From positions 3,038,001 to 3,102,000 of the forward strand of contig NZ_FXBL01000004.1 of NCBI RefSeq assembly GCF_900177325.1: 64,000 nucleotides of DNA, in the 5' to 3' direction. Shown here in pieces: positions 30,432 to 39,837 of this stretch. The position numbers were made by a program, and so were the translations under genes. The notes beneath the pieces are model-generated. The model saw only the letters and a program-made list of their open reading frames with translations. It searched no databases and had not been told where the DNA came from. Origin of the DNA: Mesorhizobium australicum. GTDB lineage: Bacteria > Pseudomonadota > Alphaproteobacteria > Rhizobiales > Rhizobiaceae. The first letter of the stretch is position 1; the number at the start of each line of letters is the position of its first letter.

Positions 30432-30569
30432 TCAATTCGTCAGGCCGAACGGGCGGGTGGAGCGGATGTTGCGCTCCTGGTGGGCGCGGCGGCTTTCTTC
30501 GTGGATGCCGAAGGCAGTTGCGATCAGCATGGCGATGGTCATTGCGGCGGCAAGCATCAAGATGATCAT
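30432..30569 (-). CDS. Small membrane protein of 45 residues
   Basis: A 45-residue open frame MIILMLAAAMTIAMLIATAF then GIHEESRRAHQERNI: one membrane helix followed by a basic, hydrophilic tail. AAGGAGA lies 7 nt upstream of the ATG, an excellent ribosome binding site, which is the main support. A longer frame to 30677 exists but lacks this signal. It is divergent from coaD. No family is recognised. Confidence 0.6.
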   Translation of the reverse strand: MIILMLAAAMTIAMLIATAFGIHEESRRAHQERNIRSTRPFGLTN

Positions 30570-30745
30570 GGTGTCGTCTCCTTGACGGCAATAACGGCCG
30601 AACACCGTTTCGGTTTCATTGTCCTTGCATGCACATTGCCGTGATTGCCTTGAACTCAGCCTGAGCGCGGCGTTCATCCAACATTCACCTTTCTACCAAC
30701 CTGGTGAATTGCCTTCCTTGAGCGGGATCAATAGAAGCTCTCGCC

Positions 30746-31246
30746 ATGACCGAACGCATCGCCATCTATGCCGGCTCCTTCGACCCGCTCACCAACGGGC
30801 ACCTCGACGTGCTGAAGGGCGCGCTCACGATTTCGGACAAGATCTTCGTGGCGATCGGCATCCAGGCCTCGAAGACGCCGGTGTTCAGCCTCGAGCAGCG
30901 TGTGGCGCTGATCGAGCAGGCCGCGCGCGACGAACTGGGCGAAGACGCCGCCAAGCTGGAGGTGATCTCCTTCCAGGGCCTGCTGATCGACGCTGCGCGC
31001 AAGAACGGCGCCAAGATCATGATCCGCGGCCTGCGCGACGGCACCGACCTCGACTACGAGATGCAGATGGCCGGCATGAACGAGACCATGGCGCCGGAGC
31101 TGCAGACCGTCTTCCTGCCGGCCAGCCCCTCGGTGCGTACGATTACCGCCACATTGGTCCGCCAGATCGCCTCGATGGGCGGTGACATCCGCCCCTTCGT
31201 CCCCGCGGTCGTCGCGAAAGCGCTGGCGGCCAAGTTCGGGTCCTGA
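30746..31246 (+). CDS. coaD: Phosphopantetheine adenylyltransferase
   Basis: A 166-residue nucleotidyltransferase for the fourth step of coenzyme A synthesis (4'-phosphopantetheine plus ATP to dephospho-CoA). The active-site motif [12 protein letters not shown] is near residues 10-21 and includes the TxGH element; [20 protein letters not shown] and [14 protein letters not shown] are conserved. It begins the run coaD-ppi-ppi-queA-tgt downstream of gyrA, a stable order in this bacterial group. The first cyclophilin gene starts 18 nt after its stop. Confidence 0.97.
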   Translation: MTERIAIYAGSFDPLTNGHLDVLKGALTISDKIFVAIGIQASKTPVFSLEQRVALIEQAARDELGEDAAKLEVISFQGLLIDAARKNGAKIMIRGLRDGTDLDYEMQMAGMNETMAPELQTVFLPASPSVRTITATLVRQIASMGGDIRPFVPAVVAKALAAKFGS

Positions 31247-31264
31247 CCCTTCCGGAGAGTTTTC

Positions 31265-31843
31265 ATGAACAGACGCAGCTTCATGTCGGCCGTCGCCCTC
31301 GGCGCCATCCTGCTCGGACAACCGGCGCTCGCGGCCGAGCCCGAGAACACGATGATCATTACGCTGAAGGATGGCGACGTCACGGTCGCACTTCGGCCCG
31401 ATCTCGCGCCCAAGCACGTCGAGCGGATCAAGGAACTGGTGCGAGAGGGCGCCTACGACAACGTGGCGTTCCACCGTGTCATCGAAGGCTTCATGGCGCA
31501 GACCGGCGATGTTCAGTTCGGCGACATGAATGACGGCTTCAACCCCAGCCGCGCCGGCACCGGCGGATCGGACAAGCCGGACCTGCCGGCCGAATTCTCC
31601 TCGACGCCCTTCGTGCGCGGCGTGCTCGGCATGGCCCGCGCGCAGGATCCGAACTCGGCTAATTCGCAGTTCTTCATCATGTTCACCGAATACCCGTCGC
31701 TGAACGGCCAGTACACGGTGGTCGGCGAGGTGGAGAAGGGCATGGAGCTGGTCGACAAGATCAAGCGCGGCGCGGGCGGCAATGGCGAGGTCTCCGACCC
31801 CGACCGCATGATCAAGGTCCGCATCGCGGCCGACAAGAACTGA
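31265..31843 (+). CDS. Exported cyclophilin-type peptidylprolyl isomerase
   Basis: A 192-residue cyclophilin with an N-terminal signal. MNRRSFMSAVALGAILLGQPALAA contains a twin-arginine-like RRSF and ends in ALAA, so the protein is probably periplasmic. The cyclophilin core has FHRVIEGFMAQTGD, RAQDPNSANSQFFIMF and LNGQYTVVGEV. It catalyses cis-trans proline isomerisation during folding of exported proteins. It is 18 nt after coaD. A second, unsignalled copy follows at 31965, with a repeat-containing spacer between. Confidence 0.95.
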   Translation: MNRRSFMSAVALGAILLGQPALAAEPENTMIITLKDGDVTVALRPDLAPKHVERIKELVREGAYDNVAFHRVIEGFMAQTGDVQFGDMNDGFNPSRAGTGGSDKPDLPAEFSSTPFVRGVLGMARAQDPNSANSQFFIMFTEYPSLNGQYTVVGEVEKGMELVDKIKRGAGGNGEVSDPDRMIKVRIAADKN

Positions 31844-31927
31844 GTGAGTAGGGAGTAGTGAGTAGCAGGCGGAGGATTGGCCTGAGGCGAGCTTTACTAC
31901 TCAATACTCACTAATCACTATTCGCTC
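31844..31927. repeat. AGTGAGTAG/CTACTCA inverted repeat
   Basis: The spacer between the two cyclophilin genes contains GAGTAGGGAGTAGTGAGTAG and, 30 nt later, a run of CTACTCAATACTCACTAATC in the opposite sense. It forms a long, imperfect hairpin. It is not a terminator and could modulate expression between the two genes or be a small mobile repeat. Confidence 0.65.
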
Positions 31928-31964
31928 GACTACCCATTTCCAGAGCATCGAAAGGACCGAACAC

Positions 31965-32441
31965 ATGGCTGAGATCAAGGATCCGGAAAACACGATCATC
32001 ATGGACACGACCAAAGGACCGGTCGTGATCGAACTCTTCCCGGACGTTGCGCCGAAGCACGTCGCCCGGATCAAGGAACTCGCCCGCGAGAAGTTCTATG
32101 ATGGCGTGGTGTTCCATCGCGTCATCGAGGGCTTCATGGCGCAGGGCGGCGACCCGACCGGCACCGGCATGGGCGGCTCGGACAAGCCCAACCTGCCGGC
32201 CGAATTCAGCAACGTGCCGCATGTGCGCGGCACCTGCTCGATGGCGCGCTCGCAGAACCCGAATTCGGCCAACTCGCAGTTCTTCATCTGCTTCGACGAC
32301 GCCTCCTTCCTCAACCGGCAGTACACGGTGTGGGGACAGGTGATCGAGGGCATGGACAACGTCGACAAGATCAAGCGCGGCGAGCCCGTGCGCGATCCCG
32401 ACTCGATCAAGACGATGCGCGTCGCCGCGGACATCGCCTGA
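31965..32441 (+). CDS. Cytosolic cyclophilin-type peptidylprolyl isomerase
   Basis: A 158-residue cyclophilin without a signal peptide. FHRVIEGFMAQGGDPTGTG, SMARSQNPNSANSQFFICF and LNRQYTVWGQV are the active-site and core motifs. It is closely similar to the signal-bearing cyclophilin just upstream, so the pair looks like a tandem duplication with one copy per compartment. Its stop is followed after 2 nt by the next gene, so translation may be coupled. Confidence 0.96.
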   Translation: MAEIKDPENTIIMDTTKGPVVIELFPDVAPKHVARIKELAREKFYDGVVFHRVIEGFMAQGGDPTGTGMGGSDKPNLPAEFSNVPHVRGTCSMARSQNPNSANSQFFICFDDASFLNRQYTVWGQVIEGMDNVDKIKRGEPVRDPDSIKTMRVAADIA

Positions 32442-32443
32442 TC

Positions 32444-32833
32444 ATGAAGCGCGCGCTCCTCGCCGCCGCTCTCGCATGCGCCGCCTGGCCTGCCCAGGCG
32501 ACCGGCGAGCTGTCGTGCGGCGGCGAGGGCGTGGGCATCGACCTGCTGGTCGGCCATATGGACGTGCTGTCGATTGCACGGGCGGTGATTACCATCGGCG
32601 GCGAAAGCTGGTCGACGGCGCCCGACATCATGCCGGGCACCCCGATCACGGTAGGCCAAGGTTTTGAGGACGACCGTATGCTCGCGGTCGACTTCACCGA
32701 CGAGAACGTCAACGAGATCATCGCCCGCCTGCGCGTTGTGAAGGCGGAGGAAGGCGACAGCCGCGTCGCCGGAGGCGTGTTCACCTTCAAGGGCAAGGGC
32801 GCTTTCGTCGTGGATTGCTCCGAACTCCAATGA
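32444..32833 (+). CDS. Small secreted protein in the queA operon
   Basis: A 129-residue protein with a signal peptide [19 protein letters not shown]. The mature part has two Cys (25 and 125) at the two ends of the chain that could form a disulfide, and beta-rich segments such as [10 protein letters not shown] and [16 protein letters not shown]. No family is recognised. The start is 2 nt after the cyclophilin stop, and its stop overlaps the queA ATG (ATGA), so it sits firmly in the operon. Confidence 0.72.
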   Translation: MKRALLAAALACAAWPAQATGELSCGGEGVGIDLLVGHMDVLSIARAVITIGGESWSTAPDIMPGTPITVGQGFEDDRMLAVDFTDENVNEIIARLRVVKAEEGDSRVAGGVFTFKGKGAFVVDCSELQ

Positions 32834-33909
32834 AGGTCGACCTGTTCGATTTCGACCTGCCGGAGGACCGAATCGCGCTCCGCCCGGCGGTGCCGCGCGA
32901 TTCCGCAAAACTGCTGGTCGTCAGGCCGGGCGAGGCGCTCGCGGACAGGGTCGTGCGCGACCTTCCGGGCCTGCTGCGTCCGGGCGACGCGCTGGTGTTC
33001 AACGACACGAAGGTCATTCCGGCCCAGCTGTCCGGCCTGAGGCGGCGCGGGGAGGCGAGCGCGCGCGTCGACGCCACTTTGCATATGCGCGTCGGCCCGG
33101 ACGCCTGGCGCGCATTTCTCAGGCCTGCCAAGCGGGTCACGGTCGGCGACCGCATCGCCTTCGGCCATACCGAGAACATCTGCCTGATGGGCGCGCTGGA
33201 CGCGACGGTGGAGGAGAAAGGCGAGGGCGGCGAGGTGCTGCTGCGCTTCGACTTCTCGGGTGCTGCGCTGGACGAGGCCCTGCACACGGTCGGACACATT
33301 CCGCTGCCGCCCTATATCGCCTCGAAGCGGCCGGAGGACGAGCGCGATCGGGCCGACTACCAGACCATCTATGCAGATGAGGAAGGGGCCGTCGCGGCGC
33401 CCACCGCAGGTCTGCACTTTACGCCGGACCTGTTCGCAGCACTCGACGCGGCGGGCATCGAGCGGCATTTCGTGACCCTGCATGTGGGGGCCGGCACCTT
33501 CCTCCCGGTGAAGGCGGACGACACGGCGGATCACAAGATGCATGCCGAGGTTGGGCGCGTCTCGACCGCGACTGCGTCGGCGCTGAACGCGGTGAAGGCG
33601 CGGGGAGGGCGTATCGTCTGCGTCGGCACGACCTCGCTGCGGCTGCTGGAGAGTGCGGCCGGCGAGGACGGAAGGCTGTCGGCCTGGACCGGCCCGACCG
33701 ACATCTTCATCACCCCAGGCTACCACTTCCGCTTCGTCGACGTGCTGATGACGAACTTTCATCTGCCCCGCTCGACCCTGTTCATGCTGGTGTCGGCGTT
33801 TTCAGGGCTGGAGACGATGCGGGCGGCGTATGCGCATGCGATCGCGGGCGGGTACCGATTTTACTCATATGGGGATGCGGGGCTGCTGTTTCGAGCGGGG
33901 CTTCGCTGA
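32830..33909 (+). CDS. queA: S-adenosylmethionine:tRNA ribosyltransferase-isomerase
   Basis: A 359-residue enzyme that uses the ribosyl part of SAM to turn 7-aminomethyl-7-deazaguanine in tRNA into epoxyqueuosine. Conserved stretches are [14 protein letters not shown] at the start, [36 protein letters not shown] and [15 protein letters not shown]. The ATG at 32830 overlaps the previous stop by 4 nt, while a slightly longer frame from 32815 adds nothing conserved. It works in the queuosine pathway with tgt, encoded two genes downstream; a phosphatase-like gene lies between them. Confidence 0.97.
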   Translation: MKVDLFDFDLPEDRIALRPAVPRDSAKLLVVRPGEALADRVVRDLPGLLRPGDALVFNDTKVIPAQLSGLRRRGEASARVDATLHMRVGPDAWRAFLRPAKRVTVGDRIAFGHTENICLMGALDATVEEKGEGGEVLLRFDFSGAALDEALHTVGHIPLPPYIASKRPEDERDRADYQTIYADEEGAVAAPTAGLHFTPDLFAALDAAGIERHFVTLHVGAGTFLPVKADDTADHKMHAEVGRVSTATASALNAVKARGGRIVCVGTTSLRLLESAAGEDGRLSAWTGPTDIFITPGYHFRFVDVLMTNFHLPRSTLFMLVSAFSGLETMRAAYAHAIAGGYRFYSYGDAGLLFRAGLR

Positions 33910-33911
33910 CC

Positions 33912-34487
33912 ATGCTCCTGCGCTATCTTACGCATCCGCAGGTGCGGATCGATCCGGACGTTCCGGTTCCGCACTGGGGCCTGAACGAGGTGGGTGCTGC
34001 CCGCGTCGCGGCGCTTGCTGCGCGCGGCGTGCTTGGCGGCACAACGACGATCGTCTCCAGCGCCGAGCGTAAGGCGGTCGAGACGGCCGAACCGATCGCG
34101 GCATCGCTCGGGATCGGCATGGCGGTGCGCGAGGCGATGCACGAGAATGATCGTTCGGCGACCGGCTTCCTGCCGCCGCCAGAATTCGAAACGGTCGCCG
34201 ACGCCTTTTTCGCCAATCCTGACGTCAGCATCAGGGGGTGGGAGCGGGCGGCGGACGCGCAGGCGCGGATCATACGCGAGACCGAGGCAGTGCTTGCGGC
34301 GCATAAGGACGGCGACGTTCTCCTCGTAGGTCACGGCGGCGTCGGCACGCTGCTGTTCTGCCATCTTGCGGTAATGCCGATCGCCCGCATACGCGACCAG
34401 CCGGCGGGCGGCGGTAACGTCTTCTCCTACGATCTCAAGGCGAGGGCGATGGTGCACGGCTGGGTCGCCATGGAGGCGGTTCGATGA
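33912..34487 (+). CDS. Histidine phosphatase family protein
   Basis: A 191-residue protein with the histidine phosphatase fold (phosphoglycerate mutase-like). The second catalytic motif is [12 protein letters not shown] near residue 140. At the N-terminus, where RHG is usual, it reads LRYLTHPQV, so the sequence there is T-H-P: the nucleophile His is kept but Arg and Gly are not. [19 protein letters not shown] is the next conserved strand-helix. It fills the gap between queA (2 nt) and tgt (start overlaps its stop by 4 nt). Substrate unknown; a link to queuosine is suggested only by position. Confidence 0.82.
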   Translation: MLLRYLTHPQVRIDPDVPVPHWGLNEVGAARVAALAARGVLGGTTTIVSSAERKAVETAEPIAASLGIGMAVREAMHENDRSATGFLPPPEFETVADAFFANPDVSIRGWERAADAQARIIRETEAVLAAHKDGDVLLVGHGGVGTLLFCHLAVMPIARIRDQPAGGGNVFSYDLKARAMVHGWVAMEAVR

Positions 34488-35623
34488 GCAGCACGAGCTT
34501 CCAATTCACCCTCCACGCCACCGACGGTGCGGCGCGCACCGGCGAGATTTCGATGCCGCGCGGCACGATCGCGACGCCGGCGTTCATGCCGGTCGGCACC
34601 GGCGGAACGGTGAAAGCCGTGTACATGGACCAGGTGCGCGGGGCGGGCGCCGACATCATCCTGGGCAACACCTATCACCTCATGCTGCGGCCGGGTGCGG
34701 AGCGCGTCGCGCGGCTGGGGGGCTTGCACGAGTTCGCGCGCTGGCCGTGGCCGATCCTCACCGACAGCGGCGGCTTTCAGGTCATGTCGCTGGCGCAGCT
34801 CAGGAAGCTGACCGAGGACGGCGTGACCTTCCGCTCGCATATCGACGGCTCGTCCTGGCACATGAGCCCGGAACGGTCGATCGAGATCCAGGGGCTGCTC
34901 GATTCCGACATCCAGATGCAGCTCGACGAGTGCGTGGCGCTGCCGGCCAAGAGACAAGAGATCGAGCGGGCGATGGAATTGTCGCTGCGCTGGGCTGACC
35001 GCTGCAAGACGGCCTTCGGCGACCAGCCGGGCAAGGCGATGTTCGGCATCGTGCAGGGCGGCGACGACGCGGAACTGCGCATCCGCTCCGCGCAGGCGTT
35101 GAAGGCGCTGGAGCTGAAGGGCTATGCGGTCGGCGGGCTGGCGGTCGGCGAACCGCAGGAAGTGATGCTCACCATGCTGGAGGCGACGTGCCCGGAACTG
35201 CCGCACGAGAAGCCGCGCTATCTGATGGGCGTCGGCACGCCGGACGACATCGTCAAGTCGGTGGCGCGCGGCATCGACATGTTCGACTGTGTGATGCCGA
35301 CGCGGGCAGGGCGACACGGGTTAGCCTACACGCGTCGCGGCAAGATCAACCTGCGCAATGCGCGCCATGCCGACGACCCGCGGCCACTGGATGAGGAGAG
35401 CAGCTGCCCTGCCGCGCGCGACTACAGCCGCGCCTACCTGCACCACCTGATCAAGTCGGGCGAGGCGCTGGGCGGGATGCTGCTCACCTGGAACAACATC
35501 TCCTATTATCAGGACCTGATGCGCGGCCTGCGCGGCGCGATCCGCGAAAGCCGCTTTGTCGACCATGCGGCGGCCGTGACCGAGGGGTGGGCGCGGGGGG
35601 ACATCGCACCGGTCACGTGCTGA
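34484..35623 (+). CDS. tgt: Queuine tRNA-ribosyltransferase
   Basis: A 379-residue TGT that exchanges guanine 34 for preQ1 in tRNAs with GUN anticodons. The Asp in [10 protein letters not shown] and the nucleophile Asp in [14 protein letters not shown] are present. The usual zinc site CxCxxC...H is not: the region reads [19 protein letters not shown], and the ligand positions seen in E. coli as C302, C304, C307 and H333 are here S, C, A and N. The TIM barrel should fold without the metal, as the residues around it are well kept. It is the last gene of the coaD operon; its end overlaps the convergent DUF4864 gene by 11 nt. Confidence 0.96.
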   Translation: MSSTSFQFTLHATDGAARTGEISMPRGTIATPAFMPVGTGGTVKAVYMDQVRGAGADIILGNTYHLMLRPGAERVARLGGLHEFARWPWPILTDSGGFQVMSLAQLRKLTEDGVTFRSHIDGSSWHMSPERSIEIQGLLDSDIQMQLDECVALPAKRQEIERAMELSLRWADRCKTAFGDQPGKAMFGIVQGGDDAELRIRSAQALKALELKGYAVGGLAVGEPQEVMLTMLEATCPELPHEKPRYLMGVGTPDDIVKSVARGIDMFDCVMPTRAGRHGLAYTRRGKINLRNARHADDPRPLDEESSCPAARDYSRAYLHHLIKSGEALGGMLLTWNNISYYQDLMRGLRGAIRESRFVDHAAAVTEGWARGDIAPVTC

Positions 35624-36026
35624 GCGCGTTGGACGCGCGCAGGCTGCATCCGGTGATCTTGTGGGTTCCATCGGCCTGCAGTTCGAGTGTGTAGACGGCT
35701 TCATATTCCTTGCCGTCAGGGCCGAGGATCAGCACTTGCTGGATGATAGAGGTCGGGCTCATTTCCTCGACCTTGCCAAAGGAATAGGTCTTCGGCCGCC
35801 GCACCGGCGGGTAGCCGTTGGTCACCATGCCCATGAAGGCCTCGACCGTCGGGAAGATACGCTTGATGTTCGGCGCAGCATAGCCGTAGGCGGCAGGCCC
35901 GTCGTTGGCGAGGAAGGCTTTCAGCTGGCCGTCGATGGCCGACTGCGCCGAGCGCACTTCGGCTTCGCCCGCGGCGGCAGGCAGGGCGGACAGGAGGCAA
36001 AGAACAGCGGCAAGGACGATGCGCAT
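35613..36026 (-). CDS. DUF4864 family secreted protein
   Basis: A 137-residue protein with a signal peptide ([19 protein letters not shown]) followed by a DUF4864 domain: [50 protein letters not shown] and [20 protein letters not shown]. The fold resembles SnoaL/NTF2-like small beta barrels. No enzymatic role is known. It is convergent with tgt, and the two stop-proximal ends overlap by 11 nt. Confidence 0.85.
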   Translation of the reverse strand: MRIVLAAVLCLLSALPAAAGEAEVRSAQSAIDGQLKAFLANDGPAAYGYAAPNIKRIFPTVEAFMGMVTNGYPPVRRPKTYSFGKVEEMSPTSIIQQVLILGPDGKEYEAVYTLELQADGTHKITGCSLRASNALST

Positions 36027-36191
36027 GGCAGGGCTCCCGGTCCCGGCGTTCGATCGTGGCCGGACCTTCTCCAATATACGCCGGAAATCGCGCCGCAGTT
36101 TCACAACATATGCGCAGCCATCGCCCGCTCGCCTTGAAACCGCGCATCCTTCCTGCGAGAGTCAGGCCGCGCAACAGGAGAGGCGGTCGGA

Positions 36192-36428
36192 ATGCAGGCG
36201 TTGTTCGTGCAGATCAAATGCGATCTCGGCAAGTCCTATGAGGTCGCGGCCGCCATCGCCGACAAGGAGATCTCCTCCGAGATCTACTCCACGGCGGGCC
36301 AGTGGGACCTGCTGGTCAAGTTCTATATCGAAGACGGCATCGACATTGGCCACTTCGTCAACGAGCAGGTCCATTCCGTCGCCGGAATCAGGGACACGCT
36401 GACGATCATGACCTTTCGCGCCTTCTGA
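36192..36428 (+). CDS. Stand-alone Lrp/AsnC ligand-binding domain protein
   Basis: A 78-residue protein consisting only of the Lrp/AsnC effector-binding (RAM) domain: FVQIKCDLGKSYEVAAAIADKE, YSTAGQWDLLVKFYIED and FVNEQVHSVAGIRDTLTIMTF. It has no DNA-binding helix-turn-helix. Such SraA-type proteins form rings and bind amino acids. It lies 171 nt upstream of the ATP-grasp gene on the same strand. Confidence 0.9.
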   Translation: MQALFVQIKCDLGKSYEVAAAIADKEISSEIYSTAGQWDLLVKFYIEDGIDIGHFVNEQVHSVAGIRDTLTIMTFRAF

Positions 36429-36599
36429 GCGGAAGCGCGTCGCCCGCTTTGCGGTCACCTCCGCGCCCAGCAAACAAGCACCGTGCCATCACGCTGGGCA
36501 AAATCCGACTTTGGCCGTGCTTTGTGCATCTGACGCGCGATTGCGCTTGCAATTCCGAAATCGGCCCGATGAAATGAGCGCACAGGGGAGTAAGGCCGA

Positions 36600-38012
36600 T
36601 TGGTTGCGTTCGATGAAATGCGTCCCGACGGTTCGGGAGTCAGGAAACCCTATGCGGGATACGAGCAGTGGCTCCTTAAACAGGATCCGGCGCGCCTGAC
36701 GGAAAAGATGGGCGACGCCGAGCGCGTCTTCCGCAAGACCGGCATCACCTTCGCCGTCTACGGACACGAGGATGCCTCCGAAAAGCTGATCCCGTTCGAC
36801 ATCGTCCCGCGCATCCTGTCCGGCCAGGAGTGGCGCAGACTCACGCAGGGCATCGAGCAGCGGGTCGTGGCGCTGAACGCCTTCCTCGATGACATCTACC
36901 ACCGGCAGGAAATCCTGAAGGCCGGGCGCATCCCGAAGCACCTGATCGCCGGCAACGAGGCCTTCCTGCCGGAGATGATCGGCGTGCGCCCGCCGGCTGG
37001 CGTCTACACCCACATCATCGGCGTCGACATTGTGCGCACCGGCGAGAACGAGTTCTACGTGCTGGAGGACAATGCCCGCACGCCCTCGGGTGTCTCCTAC
37101 ATGCTGGAGAACCGCGAGACGATGATGCAGCTCTTCCCGGAGCTGTTCCAGCACGTCAAGGTGCGCCCGGTCGAGAACTACCCGCAACTCTTGCGCCAGT
37201 CGCTCGCCAACGTGAAGCCCGACGGCTGCAAGGGCACGCCGACGATTGCGGTGCTGACGCCCGGCATCTTCAACTCTGCCTATTTCGAGCACGCTTTCCT
37301 CGCCGACCAGATGGGCGTGGAGCTGGTTGAAGGTTCGGACCTGCGCGTGGTCGACGGCCATATCGCGATGCGCACGACGCAGGGCTATAAGCCGATCGAC
37401 GTGCTCTACCGCCGCGTCGACGACGCCTTTCTCGACCCGATGACCTTCCGGCCGGACTCCGCTCTCGGCGTGCCGGGAATCATGGATGTCTACCGCGCCG
37501 GCAAGATCACCATCGCCAACGCGCCCGGCACCGGCATCGCCGACGACAAGGCGATCTACTCCTATATGCCGGAGATCATCGAGTTCTACACCGGCCGCAA
37601 GGCGATCCTCGGCAACATCCCGACCTGGCGCTGCTCGGAGCCGGACAGTTTGAAATATGTCCAGGAACACATCGCCGAACTGGTGATCAAGGAAGTGCAC
37701 GGCTCTGGTGGCTACGGCATGCTGGTCGGCCCGACGGCCTCGAAGAAGGAGCGTGAAGCGTTCGCGGCCAAGCTGGCGGCGAAGCCGGGAAACTACATCG
37801 CGCAGCCGACTCTCGCGCTGTCGACGTGTCCGATCCTGGTCGAAGGCGGACTTGCGCCGCGGCATGTCGACCTAAGACCCTATGTACTAGTCTCCGACAA
37901 GATACAGATCGTGCCCGGAGGACTGACGCGCGTCGCTCTCAAGGAAGGCTCGCTGGTCGTCAACTCGTCACAGGGTGGGGGAACCAAAGACACTTGGGTC
38001 CTGGATGACTAG
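36600..38012 (+). CDS. Circularly permuted ATP-grasp type 2 protein
   Basis: A 470-residue member of the circularly permuted ATP-grasp type 2 family, predicted ligases forming amide bonds with ATP. The N-terminal part holds WRRLTQGIEQRVVALNAFLDDIYHRQEIL, EFYVLEDNARTPSGVSYMLENRE and a PTIAVLTPG nucleotide region; the C-terminal ATP-grasp core has VIKEVHGSGGYGMLVGP and RHVDLRPYVLVS. The start is TTG at 36600 with GGGGAG 9 nt before; an ATG at 36618 is possible. It is the first gene of the Alpha-E, transglutaminase, Anbu run. In other bacteria, family proteins with these partners are thought to make a short peptide or peptide tag; the product is unknown. Confidence 0.92.
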   Translation: MVAFDEMRPDGSGVRKPYAGYEQWLLKQDPARLTEKMGDAERVFRKTGITFAVYGHEDASEKLIPFDIVPRILSGQEWRRLTQGIEQRVVALNAFLDDIYHRQEILKAGRIPKHLIAGNEAFLPEMIGVRPPAGVYTHIIGVDIVRTGENEFYVLEDNARTPSGVSYMLENRETMMQLFPELFQHVKVRPVENYPQLLRQSLANVKPDGCKGTPTIAVLTPGIFNSAYFEHAFLADQMGVELVEGSDLRVVDGHIAMRTTQGYKPIDVLYRRVDDAFLDPMTFRPDSALGVPGIMDVYRAGKITIANAPGTGIADDKAIYSYMPEIIEFYTGRKAILGNIPTWRCSEPDSLKYVQEHIAELVIKEVHGSGGYGMLVGPTASKKEREAFAAKLAAKPGNYIAQPTLALSTCPILVEGGLAPRHVDLRPYVLVSDKIQIVPGGLTRVALKEGSLVVNSSQGGGTKDTWVLDD

Positions 38013-38075
38013 CGCCATGATAGACCGTCGCCCTCCCGACTCGCCATTCGCCACTCTCCATTCGCCGGTCAATTG

Positions 38076-39014
38076 ATGCTCGGACGCAACGCCAACGGCC
38101 TCTACTGGATGAACCGCTACATCGAGCGGGCGGAGAACATGGCACGGCTGGTCGATGCCGGGCTTCGGCTTGCGCTGACGAGCACGGCGAGTTCGACCGA
38201 CGAGTGGACCTCGGTGGTCGTCTCGGCCGGCGTCGAGTTTTCCTTTCTGCAGAAGCACACCGAGTTCACGGCGGACACCGTCGCGGACTTCCTGCTGCGC
38301 GATACGTCCAATCCGTCGAGTGTCATGTCGGCGATCGAAACGGCGCGCAACAATGGCCGCATGGTGCGTACGGCGCTGACGCGCGAAACCTGGGAAGCGA
38401 TCAACGAGGCGTGGATGTCGATGAAGCGGCTGCTCAAGGCGCCGATCGACGAACGCGACCTGCCGCGCATCCTCGACCAGATCAAGCGCGAGACCGCCTT
38501 CATCCGCGGTTCGTTCTACGGCACGATGCTGCGCAACGAGATCTTCGACTTCAGCCAGATAGGTACCTTTATCGAGCGCGCCGACAACACGGCGCGCATC
38601 CTCGATGTGAAATACTATGTCCTGTTGCCGTCGGTGTCCTGGGTTGGATCTTCGCTTGACAACTACCAGTGGGAGTCGATCCTGCGCTCGGTTGCGGCGC
38701 ACCGTTCCTATCGCTGGGTCTACGAGGCGGAATACAAGCCGACCAACATCGCCGACTTCCTGATCCTCAACGGGCGCATGCCGCGCTCGCTCGCCTTCTG
38801 TTACCGCAACATCGCGGAAAGCCTGAGCTTTCTGGCGACGGAATACGGCAATCGTTTCGGTTGCCACGACACCGTCGAAACCACGCTCGCCAAGTTGAGA
38901 GTCGGCTCGATCAAGGACATCTTCGACCGGGGCCTGCACGAGTTCCTGGTCGAGTTCATCGGCGACAACAACCGGCTGGGCAACCAGATCGCCGAGGAAT
39001 ACCGGTTCAACTGA
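38076..39014 (+). CDS. Alpha-E domain-containing protein
   Basis: A 312-residue helical protein with the Alpha-E family N-terminus LGRNANGLYWMNRYIERAENMARLVDAGLRL and the repeats LLRDTSNPSSVMSAIETARNNGRMVRTALTRETWEAIN and SQIGTFIERADNTARILDVKYY. Alpha-E proteins occur beside circularly permuted ATP-grasp and transglutaminase genes, where an acceptor or scaffold role has been proposed. The ATG at 38076 has a TTG just before it in the same frame. It lies 63 nt after the ATP-grasp gene and 4 nt before the transglutaminase gene. Confidence 0.95.
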   Translation: MLGRNANGLYWMNRYIERAENMARLVDAGLRLALTSTASSTDEWTSVVVSAGVEFSFLQKHTEFTADTVADFLLRDTSNPSSVMSAIETARNNGRMVRTALTRETWEAINEAWMSMKRLLKAPIDERDLPRILDQIKRETAFIRGSFYGTMLRNEIFDFSQIGTFIERADNTARILDVKYYVLLPSVSWVGSSLDNYQWESILRSVAAHRSYRWVYEAEYKPTNIADFLILNGRMPRSLAFCYRNIAESLSFLATEYGNRFGCHDTVETTLAKLRVGSIKDIFDRGLHEFLVEFIGDNNRLGNQIAEEYRFN

Positions 39015-39018
39015 TCCC

Positions 39019-39807
39019 ATGCGACTGAAAATCTCCCACCGGACCGAATATGGCTACGACGCGCCGCTGAGCTACGGGCTGCAGCGGCTGCGGCTCACGC
39101 CGCAGAGTGGACGCGCACAGACTGTTATCACCTGGGAGATCGCGGTCGACGGGGCGCGCGAGGAACTGCGCTACATCGACGGGTTCGGCAACGAGACGCG
39201 GCTCATCTCGATCGAGGGCGAGCCGCGCAGCGTCGCAATCACGGCGACCGGCGAGGTCGAGACCGCTGACACAGCAGGCGTTACCGGCCCGCAGCGCGGC
39301 TTCGCGCCGATGTGGCTGTTTGAGGCCGAAACGCCGCTGACCGCCTCGGGCAAGAAGATCGCAGCGCTTGCCAAGGGCTTGGGCGAGGGCGACGGGCTCG
39401 AACGGCTGCACCGCCTCAAGGATCTCGTCGCCGACCAGGTGGAATACAAGACTGGCGCAACGACCTCCGCCACGACGGCCGAGGAGGCGCTGAAGCTCGG
39501 TGCGGGCGTGTGCCAGGACCATGCGCATGTTTTCATTTCGGCCGCGCGGCTGGGCGGCTTTCCGGCACGTTACGTCAGTGGCTACCTGATGAAGGATGGC
39601 GAGCAGGCGGCGAGCCATGCCTGGGCCGAAGCGCATGTGACGGGGCTCGGCTGGGTGGGCTTCGATCCGTCGAACCGCATGTCGCCGGACGAGACCTACG
39701 TCACGCTCGCCACCGGGCGCGACTATCGCGACACCGCGCCTGTGTCGGGAATTAGGTTGGGACAGGCGCTGGAAACGCTTGCGGTTCACATTACGGTCGA
39801 GCAGTAA
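39019..39807 (+). CDS. Transglutaminase-like cysteine peptidase
   Basis: A 262-residue protein. The N-terminal bacterial transglutaminase-like domain (ISHRTEYGYDAPLSYGLQRLRLTPQS) is followed by a papain-like core with the full triad Cys165 (VCQDHAHV), His200 (SHAWAEAHV) and Asp216 (GFDPSN). Such proteins either cleave or form isopeptide bonds. It starts 4 nt after the Alpha-E gene and ends 30 nt before the Anbu gene, so all appear co-transcribed. No signal peptide, so it acts in the cytosol. Confidence 0.94.
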   Translation: MRLKISHRTEYGYDAPLSYGLQRLRLTPQSGRAQTVITWEIAVDGAREELRYIDGFGNETRLISIEGEPRSVAITATGEVETADTAGVTGPQRGFAPMWLFEAETPLTASGKKIAALAKGLGEGDGLERLHRLKDLVADQVEYKTGATTSATTAEEALKLGAGVCQDHAHVFISAARLGGFPARYVSGYLMKDGEQAASHAWAEAHVTGLGWVGFDPSNRMSPDETYVTLATGRDYRDTAPVSGIRLGQALETLAVHITVEQ

Positions 39808-39837
39808 TCCCCGACCTATCCGCTGCGGATCGATTCC

